DNA of 64,000 nt from Cytidiella melzeri (GCA_022592445.1 JABYQR010000013.1:186001-250000), one strand, 5' to 3'. Numbered from the stretch's first letter, positions 10,362 through 25,434 are shown. Program-made: numbers and translations. The notes: generated from the sequence alone by a model not told the origin.

Positions 10362-12796
10362 CTATGACAACAACTTTGCCTTGCGAAGGTGTTCGCGCAT
10401 CACCATTTCCCGTACTGCACGGCCGGGTCAGAGAACACAATCAGCCAATAGCGCAAACGGTGGGCTTACCGCTGGCCAGTATCCCGGCCGTCGTGGTGGT
10501 ATCCTAACGAAAGTATCAGTGTCGTATCGTCATGTGCCAGGGGGCAAACCCTTACAGTCACGGAGGTAAAGTAGCAGTGAAACAACCGTGGCAGAGGCGA
10601 ATGTTCTCGATGTATGTAACTAAACTTGCTTCTGAAGACTAGAACAAGCAGAGTCAGCTCACACAAGAGCCTGATAGATGATAGCACGAACATTTCTGAG
10701 CATTCTCCAGGTCGTTCGGCCTGTCCCCATAGCTCCGCAGGTACTTGGCCAGTCGAACGCCAGAGCGCAATTTGTGATCTAGTATGTCGCACTTGTTCAT
10801 GAACAAAACCAACTCAACCTTCTCCAGCAGTTTATTGGAACAGACTGCTTTCCAAAGCATCACAGAGTCTTCCTGTTGGCGTAGGATAGGTATGAGTGAG
10901 GCACATCGGCCGTCAGGAGAGACAACTGACGAGACGGTTGACGCTCTTGTCCTCTACCAAAGTCTGATCAAACGCAGATATAGGGGCCAGAAAGATGATG
11001 GCTACGACGGTTGTTGAGTAAGAGCATGCGATGTGGTCGCGAGACATCTCACCATCGACTGTGTGAGAATTTAGCAATATATCTTTTCGGAGACGATTCT
11101 TCGCAAGACTTACCGTCGTCAAAGAACGGAACCCAAGTAGCTACAAGACATCTGATTAATGAAAGCTAGAGCTGTGTCCCAGATATCAAGTACTCACCAC
11201 GCTAGGGTAAAGACTGTCGTTAGCGATGATGGCGATGCTTGCTGGTAGGAAACCTACTGACCTGCGACCGAGATCCACCTACGTCGATAATGCGCCACTC
11301 GGTCCCGCTCTCCAACCCTGATTCCATTTCAAACTTGTGCTCACATACCCCAACGGTTTTGAGCCTCGCTTTGAAGACATCCTCTGTGAGCACCGCCAGG
11401 TGAGCTTTTGCGTAGGCGACACAGAGCGATACAGACTTACCGTCAGAGGGGCAATAATTTAGAGCCGTTAGACGAGCCAAGTCGTCGAGGTAGCTGGTGC
11501 GGGCTTGTCAAGAAAAATGGTCCCACATAGAGATAAATGAGCTTACAAGCCAGGGGCCTCTTCTAGGCGAACTTTGCGTTTTTTCAATACGTCCCTTACC
11601 ATCGAGTCATTCCAAAGGGCAATCATGTCGTCGCGACACTGGTTTAGCACCGCTTGGCTCTCGTCCTGGGTTTCTTGGCCATACGTACCCGCCGACAGCG
11701 GGCGGCCATGAGCTCGCGAACGTTGCAACAGTCCGCCCTTCCATGTCACCCCAGAGCGTACAAATATCTCTCTGTTATTCCGGTGTTGCTCGCCGTTTGT
11801 GAGTCCTAGATGTGTCGCTTCTTCATCGTTTGGGGGTACCAGCTTTGCTATTAATAGGGACTCGATGTGACGCAGAGGAAGGAGGCGCATTGCGATTGTC
11901 TCGAGATGGAAAGGTAGTCGGATACTCTCGTCATCGGATGCTTCCGACGCAGAGGACATAGGCAGCTCATGCCTGCGGAGGTCCGATATAGAATCTAGGA
12001 TGAACCGTACTGAGCGGACGATGTTGAGCTGGATGACGGATCTCCATAAAACGCGTTCATCACGGAATGCAGATGGAGTGTACAGTCGTTGAAACTCTGA
12101 AACGAAGGTCATGAGCATGATGTGTGCAGACGGGCAGAGGTCAGACAGTGCAGGGACGGGCTTGCCGTCAACAATGCGCAACCGCCGCCAGACGAGGGTG
12201 ACGGTCGTACCGCTCAGAGCGAGCACACTGGCGTGATTTAGACAGCTGCTCCCACGTATAGTTGGTGTGACAAATGGCTGGTGGGAGATCGCACTGGGGA
12301 GTCCGAGCTGACGTTACTTACGACGCAACGTGGTTGATTTCCCTGCATGAATGAATGAGGAGCGTCAGCGAGTTGAGTGAAAATGGAGGCTTATATGCGA
12401 AGGTTTGGCGGAGGAATGGGAAGCCGTGCTGACCGGCGTTGCCTGCAGGCAGTTCCAGGAACGAACGCGGAGGAGACGCGAGAAACGCCCTGCAGGCAAA
12501 ATCTGACGGCATTGTGGCGTCTTTCTGGGCAAGAGAGAGGGAGGAGGGAGAGAAAGAGCGTGTCTTGCACCGGAGAGAGCACACGTACCGCTTTCACTCT
12601 GGCCAAGGAGGAGAAGCTTGACGATCTGCCTCTTCTTTCTGAGAGCTCTCTCTCGCTTAATGTCCTCGTCTATTTCGTGGCTTATTCTTCGTGCTTCCGC
12701 TTCCTCGGCTAACCGCTTCACTTTCTCCTCCGGCGACTCGTTGGCGGGAGGCTGGAGAACGGCTGCGAGAGGGTCGGGAGGGGCGCGGGAGGGCAT
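10362..12796 (-). CDS. Divergent heterotrimeric G-protein alpha subunit, 13 exons
   Basis: Exons: 12796-12589, 12342-12322 (21 nt), 12096-11547, 11493-11441, 11383-11262, 11201-11198 (4 nt), 11140-11114, 11058-11053 (6 nt), 11001-10931, 10872-10688, 10631-10556, 10503-10470, 10414-10362; the sum is 1410 nt, 469 residues, no stop. All nucleotide-binding motifs appear: GQSESGKST (residues 65-73), RLKTVGV (switch I Arg), DVGGSRSQ, FMNKCDIL and TSVTD. The helical domain has a long insertion (about residues 110-250). The N-terminus is a charged 60-residue extension without the MGxxxS myristoylation signal, and the C-terminus ends KLLS without the palmitoylated or toxin-substrate Cys. GTPase signalling is inferred from the family; lack of lipid anchors suggests an unconventional member. 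Confidence 0.88.
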
Positions 12797-13773
12797 GGTG
12801 GTGTTCGTGAGAGGTCGTGATGGCTGCGGTCAAAGCGAGAGTGGTTGCATGAGGATGGTGGGGAGAGGGGGGAAGCGGGATGGAGGACTCGAGAGAGAGG
12901 CGGAGAGGGAAATGGAGGACATGGTCGACGCGCTACATATCAATGTTTGCCTCAACACTCCCCCCGGCAAATCGCAGCACGCGTCTACCCGATTACAGCT
13001 CACAATCTCAGATACTCTGTTTTCTCTCTCTCGGTGCCTTTTTGCTTTGCAAACATAACAGTAGATATCTTTGGAGGTACAGTCATTGCTACTGTGCCGG
13101 GTCGTCTGCTTTGCGTCGCAACAATGCGCAGGGCACCCACGGCTGAGACAGCGCAGTGCTCAGACATGAACCCCGCCCTGGCAGTTGGTGAGAACGACTC
13201 TGCATCCGAAATCTGCAACTTTAAACTGATAGAGTTCCAGCGTTACGGAGAGCCTGTTCCTGATTAGCCTCCCCGTGCCTTGACCCAAACCTGCCACTAC
13301 ACTCGACCACTCGCTCTCAACAGTGTCTAGTGTCTCACCACGTTCAAGGGCTAGTGCAAGTCGTATACGTCAAGAGTCTCATACACCCTTGCACAAGACA
13401 ACCACCCGACCCGGTCAACACCGCATTCCTGATCAGTGCTATCGGCGGACGTCACATCATCGACAACACAGCTGTAACCTTCCCAAGCGTTCTCCGCCAA
13501 ACCCATACAGTTACCACGAAGGCCAGGCACGGACGTTGACAAACGCGCCCGCGCAACACAGACGCACAGTTCCCCGCGGCCGGGCATTTCCAACCAATGA
13601 GCTGTCCCCCGATCCTAGACGAGAGTTTCGCTGAGAGATTCAGAGGTGCTGCGCTGTCGTCCGACCGGCCACGATATCTCAAAGACTCGACTCCCGTGGG
13701 GAGGATACCCAGTTGCATGATGGAGTACGTGATGCGCGCAATCCCCTACCCTTTGTAAATATGTCAGGGTGGG
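12797..13773. other. Intergenic with coding-like stretch
   Basis: The left part is the G-alpha promoter. Around 13560-13730 the plus strand reads an amino-acid-like frame (MSCPPILDESFAERFRG at 13597) that could be 5' exons of the small gene starting at 13774, but I could not find a splice that joins them with good signals. Nothing else is recognisable. Confidence 0.35.
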
Positions 13774-14165
13774 ATGGTCGAACCACATGCAAGAGAAAAG
13801 AGAAATAACTCCGCTTTCGGCGGGTTTTACGATATGACAACAAACGCTTCTGCACATGGACAAGTCACCAGTGAGCACCCAGATATCACAAATGAGAAAT
13901 CAATAACTCACCGCTGGCAGAGCTTCGTGGCGCCGTTCGACTGAGTCCGAATCAGCGGGCCTACCTGCTCGCAGTTACCAACGTAGTCTTCCTCACAATA
14001 TCGGCCCTGGAGTGCTTGCATGCGTGTGCTGCACAGGTCAACGACAACAACGTTGCACCCGAGACTGCGGACCAGAAAGTGATGTATGGACATGCGTCCG
14101 TCAATTCAAAAGCCGCCGTGAACTTCTACCTCCAAAAGGAGAGCTCTGGCGATGCCCCTCACTAA
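13774..14165 (+). CDS. Small single-pass membrane protein, unknown
   Basis: Two exons, 13774-13870 and 13921-14165, joined over a 50-bp GT-AG intron, give 113 residues with no stop. The N-terminal third is polar; residues about 45-68 (YLLAVTNVVFLTISALECL) form a likely membrane helix followed by CLHACAAQ and a hydrophilic tail ending DAPH. I recognise no family. The frame is supported by the clean splice and by composition, not by homology. The start may be further upstream, because a coding-like stretch precedes it at 13597-13730. It is convergent with aspartokinase. Confidence 0.5.
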
Positions 14166-14503
14166 AGCGCGAATTGGATCAGTTCTCATTGCTGCAAAAC
14201 AAAACATATAACATATAGCACAGCGAGAGGATTTGGCAAATCGGAGTTGAACCGATTCCGTCAGAAGCTTCTGACCTCTTGCCACTAGATGAGAGAGAGA
14301 GAGGTGGGCTTGCGGCACACGCATGTCTTCCCATCGTGCAAATATGTTTGCAATCTAATAGAACCAAGGGCCAACTAGAATAAAGCAGAAAAAAAGTTTT
14401 TTCGTCAGCATGGCCAGCCTCGTAACAACGTCACTGACCGACAGCCGTGTACAAACAATGGTGTGCGGCACGAGGCCCAAAGTCGACAAGAAGGAGTCCA
14501 CGT
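14166..14503. other. Convergent intergenic region
   Basis: Spacer between the ends of the small membrane-protein gene and aspartokinase. No gene seen. Confidence 0.5.
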
Positions 14504-16702
14504 CTACAACGTACCTCTTCCCTTGGGACCTTCCGGCTTGAGTTGCAAGCAACTCTGATGAATTAGATTGAGGGCCTTGACCGCGTCTCGTCCCTGGATG
14601 ACACAAGAGATATTTATCTCGTTGGCCCCCTGGCTGATCATCTCAATGTTGACGTCCCCCTGCCCCAACGTAGTGAACATCCTGCCGGCAATTCCCACCA
14701 GGTGTCGCATCTGCTTGCCCACGAGCGACAATATCGCCATGTCACGGTTGACAGTCACCTACAGTACGGACCGTCAGGAACCAGTTTTACCCCTCTCCAC
14801 AGAATGAAATCAGAAAAACACGGTACTCACACCCCCATATTTCTGCAGCTCTCTCACCACCTTGTCGAGAGCCTTCTTCTCCATTCCGTCCTCTATCGCC
14901 ATACTCACATGGACTTCACTCGTACTGATAAGATCAACCACGACCCCAAACTTGTCAAGTACACCGAAGATCCCGGCGAGAAACCCATGCGACACATTCT
15001 TGCGATTGCTGTTCACGTTCACCACCACTATGCTTTCCTTGATAGTGACGGCCGTCGGAGCCTTCAGTCGGTAGCGTGCGCTGTGAGCCGGAGCGGCAAG
15101 TTCCACCAAAGGTTTGTAAGACCATTGCTGGGCAGCACTACTTTGCTGAGCCTCTAGCGCTGTTTTGACCGCATTTATCGCGTCGATTTCGGGGTCTGGA
15201 TGGATGACCGTACCACCACCTTTAGGGTTTTCGACATTCTTGATGCGAATAGGAATCTTGCGGCGAATAACCTGGACATATGGCGGGGAGAGCACAGCCC
15301 AGATGAGCATCCGCATTCAATCGATCGATGTCCAAAGCCGCACTGCGACCTACCTGTTCCATAGTGAACGGATGCACGACCTCGCTGCCATAGTACGTTA
15401 ATTCCGCTGCCTCTTCGGGACTTATGATGGGTATAAGCCGCGCCGTGGGTACCTTTCTCGGGTCTGCGGTGAATATACCGTCAACCTCCTTCCAGATCTG
15501 CAGTTCAGAGGCTTGAAGCCCGACTGCCGCGAGTGCTGCAAGAAGGTCGGTGTAACCGCGGCCGACCTGACGAAGCAGAGAACCGGGCACCGGACCAAAG
15601 AATCCTACACATAATTAACCGTGACAGTGAGTCCCCGACAGTTGACGCAGAAGACACGGACCAGTGATCACAGGGACGCGAGGTCCACACTGTCGAATGC
15701 GTTCCCCTACGGCTACCGCAACCCTATCGTAAAACCCCTGGCCAAGAGTTTCCTCGTCGTCTTCTGCGCAGACAGGCACGATGTTTTCTAATGACACGTA
15801 CTCGGCATCTATCCCCTTGGAGTGGAGATTGGCTATCAATACCTCGTCCTCGCAGTGAAAATTGAAACGCACCCTGTCGCGGAGGATAGCGGTGATTACT
15901 TTACAAGCCAGCCGCTCTCCGTACCCTGCGATACTATCCTTGGATCTCGGAGAGATTTCGTTGATGACCTGAACGTCTCGCCCGTCAGTCGCCGGCATAT
16001 ATCCTGTCGAGTAGGACACACTAGTGATTACAGACCTGCGCGGCAAACAAGAACGATCTCAACGAATCACAGTCTCGCTCAATCTCATCTTCCAACTCCT
16101 TCAATATTTCCGGATCGTGCACAGAGGCCCTTGCGGCAGTAAGGTGCTCTGAACGAAGGATGTCCACAGTACGGTTGAAGGATGTTTCAAATATATTGCT
16201 CGTGGTTATTCCAGATGAATCAGTCTTTGGAGACGGTCTGGCGCCGGTACCCGCCGGTGTCGGAGGCTGGCTCGAGTGAAAACGACCAAAGATACCATTG
16301 GGTGTTTCTGCACCGTTTGGACTGGCGTGAGACTTGTTTGCGTTGAGCGCCTCAGAAGCGGCCTTGAGCAAGAGGTTTGTGGTACCGAGAGCTTTCGTAG
16401 ACCCTGAACGTGCGGAGCAGACGATGGCGACCTTGTGTTGATCCAGGTATTGACTGCAAGCGGATATGAATAGGCAAAAAGTCTAAGGGGAGAGACGTTG
16501 AGACGCACGCTACGATGTCCTCTGCAATCTTCACTGCAAACTTCCCTACACTTGTACCACCAAATTTTTGTACCAACCATTTCGCCTCAGGGTCAATCGA
16601 GTTTTGGTGCAGGATTGGAGGTGTCCCTGGTGGCGGCGAGGATAGTGAGGAGTCTCCAGACGACAGCGATAGAGGAGATGAAGGTGGTGACTGGTCTGAC
16701 AT
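14504..16702 (-). CDS. HOM3: Aspartate kinase
   Basis: Aspartokinase phosphorylates L-aspartate, the first step to homoserine, threonine and methionine, in the cytosol. Six exons, 16702-16509, 16453-16036, 15968-15662, 15604-15354, 15271-14831 and 14758-14504, sum to 621 residues. The ATP/substrate motif KFGGTSVG is at residues 46-53. Further landmarks are VAIVCSARSGSTKALGTTNLL, GFFGPVPGSLLRQVGRGYTD, and WKEVDGIFTADPR. The C-terminus has the paired ACT regulatory domains (ESIVVVNVNS..., LVGKQMRHLVGIAGR) that give feedback inhibition in the family. An insert of about 60 residues (residues 95-155, PNGAETPNG...) is low complexity. A Ser/Pro-rich 40-residue leader precedes the kinase. Confidence 0.95.
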
Positions 16703-17252
16703 CTTCGGTATATATTACGAGCAGAGAGCGAGTGCTTCGAGGTTGAGGGGAATATGCGTGTGCCGTGGTATATGTATAGTGCACGTTTGTGAGGGACCCA
16801 GCCGTTGGGATTCACAATTTGATGATTAGAGTAATTCTACACTCGGAAGATGTAATCAAGGATGTTTTCAACGAAAGCCTGGCAACTCACTTGAGCACAG
16901 ACCGACACAACTTCCCGGTGCTGCGTGTCTCGGGATTTTTCAACTGTACACTTGATATAGATGCGTGAGAGAAAGGATACAGGAAGAATGCAGGATATTA
17001 TACAAAAGTCCTTGACAATCTAGCAGTCTGAGAGACGGTGGGCGCGCGAGAGAGAGATGAGAGGGAAAAACTTGAAGGCATGACTCGGACTCAGATGATC
17101 AGGCTAAACGCTCATAACTTTCGCTATAGCACGCGTGAGAAACTTGTCTTCGCTCGCCCAGTACACAATGCATGCAATATGTGTTCAGCTACACGACAGG
17201 TTTGACTATACTAGTACAGAGACACGAACGACTTATCCTTATGATAATAAAC
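16703..17252. other. Aspartokinase promoter region
   Basis: Non-coding spacer upstream of aspartokinase and downstream of the P450. No gene seen; I could not pick out a convincing Gcn4-type site. Confidence 0.5.
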
Positions 17253-19139
17253 TCAAGTTTGGATGCGCCTCCTCATACCAACGATGCATTCAACAGGCTT
17301 GCGCAGGAAGCCCTCCGCAGTATCGAACTATCACTAAACGTCAACATCTGGACAGACGATAGCACCGAAGGACACTCACAGGCTTATCTGGGTCCTCCAA
17401 AACAAACTCAAACCGACGCAGAATTGAAGAGATGATGATCAACAACTCCATGTTTGCAAGATTGCGTCCAACACAAGATCTGCCACGCCCTATTCAGCCA
17501 ACGTAGACTGGAGATGGCACACAAAACGCAGCACACACCGGGGACCAAATGAAAATGGGTTGAAAGTCTTTTGGACCGCCTTCTGTTCTTGCTCAAACCA
17601 CCGCTCAGGACGGAAAGTATCTGGATCGTTTCCCCATACTTCCGTATCCCGGTGGATGGTGTATGTGGGCACAGACAAAACGGCCCCCTCAGGGAAGTAG
17701 TGGTCTTTTATCGTCAATCCGCCTTCCGGAACGACGCGAGGAAGACCGATGCCAGAAGTAGAATGAATACGTAGAGCTTCGTCAATGACTGCCTGGAGGT
17801 ATTCTAACCGTTTGACTTGCTCAAAGGTTGCCACAGGATCGTCTTCATGCCCAAGTGCTTCATCCAACTCCTTCTGGAGTTTCCTCTGCACGTCGGGATT
17901 CTTCGCGAGATGGTATGTGATAGCGCAGGAAGAGCTAAAACGAGCTTATCAGTCACCAACCAATCTGCAAGCAATTCACATACTTCGAGGTCGTATCCGA
18001 CCCGGCAATCAACTGCGTGAGAGCCTCTGCAGTGAGTTCCTCCCCACCCATTGCGTTTCCTTCATCGTCCCGACCTTCTTGTAACTTGCTAAGCAGATCA
18101 ACGCGGTCCACCGGTGTGGCCAAACGTTTTGCAACGGCCGCAATAGCAATACCTGCCAAGTCCTTCACAGCCTGTTGGCCTCGCTTGAACCAGGGTAACT
18201 GTTTCGCAAGAGGACGCATCCATGGAGGCAGTACACCCAACGAAGCAGAAAAGTTCCCTCGGTCGTTCAGGATTTTCACAGCAGGAATGTATATGACCTT
18301 CACATCTTCATTCTCGCTAGAGCCCCCATATGCCGCAATGGCCTTTTCATGGGAAACTGCGACAGGAGCAGCGTCCTGACATGCAGAGAGCATTCCGAAT
18401 GGCGCACCAAACGCAAGGTCGCCTGTAGCCCCGTTCACTGAGTGTTCGCATCGCAGTGAACAGTTTGACACGTACCGATGATATCAAACGCAAGGTAGTT
18501 GTACCACGGCAAGCAGTCAAACCATACTCGTCCGTCGCGCCCTCGCCATCCACCCTCGCCTTCCTCACCACTCAGCCCTTTGGCTCCCGCATCGTAAAGG
18601 CGGTCCCACTGCTTCAGGAGCTGACCAACATATAAGCGGACATGGGGCTCGAATTCCATGACGTTCTTCTGCGAGAAGATGTGCGAGACAATCTTCCGCT
18701 TCCGAGTATGTTCGGGACGGGACCGGGTGTTGAACAACCCACGGCGAATGGAGACAAACGCGTCGTAGAAATCTGACTTTGTCGATCCGTTTCCATGAGC
18801 GTAGACCACCTGCAGAGCATCCGGGTCTGCGATGGAGACATGATTCGGAGCGATGCGCACGAATGGACCTGTGTGACGTGTCAGCACGCTGGTCCTCGCA
18901 CACAGGAAGCAGTACACACCGTAACGCAGATGCAACTCATGCACAACCTCAGATCTATGCCCGTTAGCCGCGACTCGGCCAAGCCACAGGTCTGTAAACT
19001 TTGCGAGGAATGGACCGGGATGTTGTCTGATGCTGTGTGCGTCAAGGAACCAGACTATCACATGGGCGGCGACAACCAGAGCTGTTACTCCCAGAGCCAG
19101 TGCGAACAGGTTCAAGTTGCTGAGTAGATCAAGCAACAT
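17253..19139 (-). CDS. CYP53: Cytochrome P450, CYP53-like (benzoate 4-hydroxylase type)
   Basis: Six exons, 19139-18920, 18868-18476, 18422-17984, 17934-17539, 17479-17380 and 17327-17253, sum to 540 residues. An N-terminal membrane helix is followed by HPGPFLAKFTDLWLG. P450 hallmarks: I-helix AGSDTTS, K-helix EALR, FRPERW, and heme loop FSFGPRSCVGR with the Cys ligand restored across a splice. The block SDFYDAFVSIRRGLFNTR...RKIVSHIFSQKNV matches the CYP53 family, which para-hydroxylates benzoate on the ER. The ATG at 19139 is in ACCATGTTG. In wood- and litter-degrading fungi such enzymes act on lignin-derived aromatics; this role here is inference. Confidence 0.92.
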
Positions 19140-20358
19140 GGTGTAGGAGGATCTGTGCAAGCCTATGTGAGCATCTAACGCTTTATATAGTGTAGAGGCG
19201 TCAGGGCATATGCGCCAATTCAGCGGCGAAAGGTAGCATGACCTAAGTCCGGGTCAGAAGCTCAAGCCTCAAGCTTCAAGGTTAGCAGCACCGGAACATG
19301 ACATGCAAAACACGCACACCATGCTCGTATACGTAGGTACCGCGTGCCGCTAGTGTGCATGAAGTTGTTCATACCTTTTTGTGTGGTATCACCAGATATC
19401 TGACGGTTTTGCCTGTCAGAAAGAAAACAAGTTGGTATGATAGACTCAACGTACCGAGGAGCCCGGCGAGCTCGAGAGACTATAGAAAATGAATTTCGGC
19501 CTCCACTTACTCAGTGAAACGTTGAGAATAGGGGCGCGTCCACACCGTAAGGGCTGGCTGAGGAAGTCCGGGTCGGGGGATCAGTAGTAAAGCATCCGCA
19601 GCGATAGATTCTAGTATCAAGTCCGATGCAGGATTCCCTGGTGAGGGAGAAACTAATAAGGGAGAGCAACTCACAGGGGTGCGTGCGATGCTGGATGAAT
19701 CCTTACAGGGCCGGCAAACACCACGATGGCAATCACCTCTACACCTCCGTTTCCATCTTTGAAATCTTCCATCAAGGGCGCCGGCGGTTGTATGTGCGCA
19801 GAAAACAATACTCAGGGAATACAAGACAGCATGGGTAGTATGTAACAAGAAACATTCAAGCCTTTGCCAGTGCCGGTGCCAATGAACACGCCCAGTGATA
19901 GGATGTCGTGCCCAATATGGATAGTGTGCAAGTTCGCGGATTGCTTGTCGTAGTGAAATCTCGCAGCGAGTCAAGGCTGAGTGGAGGTTACATTTCAACG
20001 TCACGAGAAGTGTGGTAACAACAATGAGAGGCGATTGTAAATAAAGAATGAAGACTCGGTTTGTTTGGATACTGAGCAGTGAGAGTTGCGCAAAGGCAGT
20101 GTTAAGCAGAGAAAAGGTACGATATACAATTCCCTTTGTGTTTAAGTTGAATTACAGACCGTGATAACAGGCAGCAAGAAAGCGAGGTGCGTAAGGTAGT
20201 AACAATACCTGTTCGATGCAAAAGACAGAGCAATGATTGGAAGCGGCACACATAGCGATTTAGAAGAGTCCGTGTAATATTCTTGATGATGACGAAGTGT
20301 ATGTTTCTCGGAGCCATGATACGTTGAGTGTGGTGGTGAGTTCTTCATGCAAGTCAGT
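19140..20358. other. P450 upstream region with coding-like stretches
   Basis: The first few hundred bases are the P450 promoter. On the minus strand near 19970-19880 a frame reads HTIHIGHDILSLGVFIGTGTGK and near 19785-19715 another reads MEDFKDGNGGVEVIAIVVFAG; both look coded but I could not join them with convincing splice signals. A small unrecognised gene is possible. Confidence 0.3.
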
Positions 20359-21814
20359 TTATTGGATTGTGATGTCTTGAGGTTCTTCGCGTTCCTGCGC
20401 TATCGTCCCACACAAAACCTTCAAGGTAAGAAGCCCGTCTTCCATTTTTGCGGTGATATCTTCCGGCTAAAACTGGACGTTACGCTGCGACAATGGGTCC
20501 ATCGTTATTTTGGCAGCTCACCTTCGTGTCAAGAGGCACGACCACCGTCCTATAGAAATTTCCAAACTTCCGCTCCTGAACCGTGTATACCCCCTCTGGA
20601 AGTGCGGGTCGACTGCGGCCCACGACTGTGAGTTGTTGAACATGACTGTACGGGCACATGTGTAACTTGATGGCGAGGTCATGCTTCTTCAGGCCTGGAA
20701 GTTCGAAGATGGCCGTCATGCAGTTTGCTGAAGTGTTGAAATGCACGTCGGCACGGATGAGCATCTTTCTGGCAAGTTGTGGTTGGACGGTCGCCGGAGG
20801 TGCTGGGAGAGCTGCACCAACAAACGGTGTTGCTGTTCCTGTCTGATGCTGAGCTACGGGGCTGGTCGCCTGGTCTTCATAGCTGGACGTGACACATAGG
20901 GGAAAAGAGAAGAACGGTCGACATGAAGAAAGACCCGAGAGCGGGAGAGGCAAAAGTAGGGCGGCGCACCTGGTGACGGGTAGCTCACTTGCAGCAAACA
21001 CTTCACCACTGACGACTCGTTGCGCAACAAACTGATCACCACTCTCATCACGAGGCTGAGACGAAACTCTCCACTTATGCACGGCGCTGGCAGGACAAGA
21101 CAATGCCATTGCAGACCCAACCGAAGGCGGAACGGTTCGTCGCAGCTGCGAGGAACGTTCGCCTAACGCCTCACTGTCTCGCTTGTCTGTGCGAGCAGAT
21201 GAGCTTGCAGTTTTCATACCTGCTTTCCTCGCCGACGGGTCGACCGTGGGAGTACCGGCCGACGCTCGTCGATACGGGTGAGACTGCGTGTGCGTCTTCC
21301 CGTGAGGAACCCTGCTCGGCCCAGCTCCTGTAGAGCTTGGACTCATGCTTGAAAGCATCTCGTCACCAGCACGCGCCGCGGCTTTGCCAGATGACCGCCG
21401 GCGCGGCTCTGTACTCTCCTGCTGCTGCAGAAAGTGTGACTCATTGATGTTGTCAAAGCGAAACTGACTCGGTAGCACACGCTCCTGAATTTGGATTGTC
21501 TGCGGAGATTCATAGGAGGCGGGCGACGCGTGGTGTTGAGGCTGAGCTTGCGGTTGGTGGTGGTGGTCCAAGGAGATAGTCGACTCTACGGGAGAAAGAT
21601 GTTGTTGATATGTCTGTGGTGATATGTTGGACTGATTGTGCGGGGCGTCGGTTACTTCTTGGTGAAGGGCGTCTTGCGGTTGCGGTTGTTGTTGTCCTCC
21701 AACTTCCCAAAATGCAGGCGGCGTTGAGTGGTTGGAATAGCTGTCGCATTGATAAGGCTGAAATGGGTATGACATTTCGAGTGGGCTACCACAGGAGAGC
21801 GGCGCGAGGAGCAT
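20359..21814 (-). CDS. HSP20/alpha-crystallin-domain protein with long disordered N-terminus
   Basis: Three exons, 21814-20970, 20882-20522 and 20466-20359, sum to 437 residues. The first intron is in frame (87 bp) and was recognised from its donor and pyrimidine tract. Residues 1 to about 290 are Gln/Pro/His/Ser-rich and disordered. The C-terminal ~130 residues are an alpha-crystallin fold: RADVHFNTSANCMTAIFELPGLKK, ERKFGNFYRTVVVPLDTK, then KPEDITAKMEDGLLTLKV across the last splice. Small heat-shock proteins hold unfolding clients; this one is more than twice the usual length. The alternative ATG at 21775 would shorten the N-terminus by 13 residues. Confidence 0.8.
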
Positions 21815-22605
21815 CGACGCGTCGTCGTGGAGGAGATGGAGATGAACGAGTAGGAGAGCAAAACCTTATATACCAACGGCTCCCGACGCCGCCGAACGTC
21901 GCCGCCGATGCCCCGTACCCTAATTGGGCGGGTTATTGTGTGACTCAGTTGTTCCCGAACTGATATCGTGGGAATGCTATTGTTCGAAGGTGCCACATAT
22001 GGTAATCCCGATTCCCGACGCCTCGCGCCGTCGGGTGAGCGCTTATCGGGCGCGTAGTGACAATGCGGCTCCTGAGTGCCGCAAGGCTGTGTACTGTGCT
22101 CCAAACTGCTTTAGTAGATTCGCCGTCATTGCGCAGAGGCTCTTACATGTAGTTAAAGCGTATTCATCTCGGGCGACTTTGAGAAAGTTGATTGCAAGAC
22201 GGGGGCGGAAGAGGAATGAGTGTGTACTGGACGACGTGGTAGAATCTTTATACGCCGTTTATCGGCGTCTAGAGCTCGGTACCGGCGTCACACGTCACCG
22301 CGCCTACTGATGATTGTCACACAATACGCCACACCTTGCACTTGTTGGCCTGCATAAGGATACAAATCACATACTTACATCGATGATGAACCAATCCCTC
22401 AGCTGACGGGTCGTGTCGTTATATGATATCTCTCCTTGCTATCCATATGCACAATGTACAAGATGATGTCAAACGTAACCGAGAAGCCATAGGCGACAAA
22501 AATCAGAAAAACGATGCAGACCGTAGAACGTCGGAGATACGTGCTCCACCAATGCCAAGAGTTCATTGCATGGATCAATGAGCCCAGCTGCCGCGCGACT
22601 CGCAC
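21815..22605. other. Intergenic
   Basis: Promoter region of the HSP20-domain gene and 3' flank of calcineurin A. I see an open frame at 21924-22310 (+) without family signature and no clear heat-shock element. No gene called. Confidence 0.4.
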
Positions 22606-25186
<2,581 letters not shown>

Positions 25187-25434
25187 GTTGTTGGCCCTAG
25201 TTGCTGGCCGAAAGAATTGGGCGAAGGGAAATGAGTGGTGAAGGCAAGGTGAAGGATTAGATGCGATTGAAGAGGCGCGTTACGGTATCCCACAGACCCA
25301 CAGACGAAGGCGGGGTTTAAACGCTTCTTACATCCATATGATGCCACATACACTTTCATGCTTATCCATATAAAGACGATAACAAACTTTCAGACGAAGC
25401 TGCCGTTCATACCACGCGTGTAGACCACATAAAT

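Noticed and set aside
19507..20004. 165-codon minus-strand frame upstream of the P450
   Set aside because: Coding-like sequence here lies in other frames; this frame is low in typical residues and probably a shadow.
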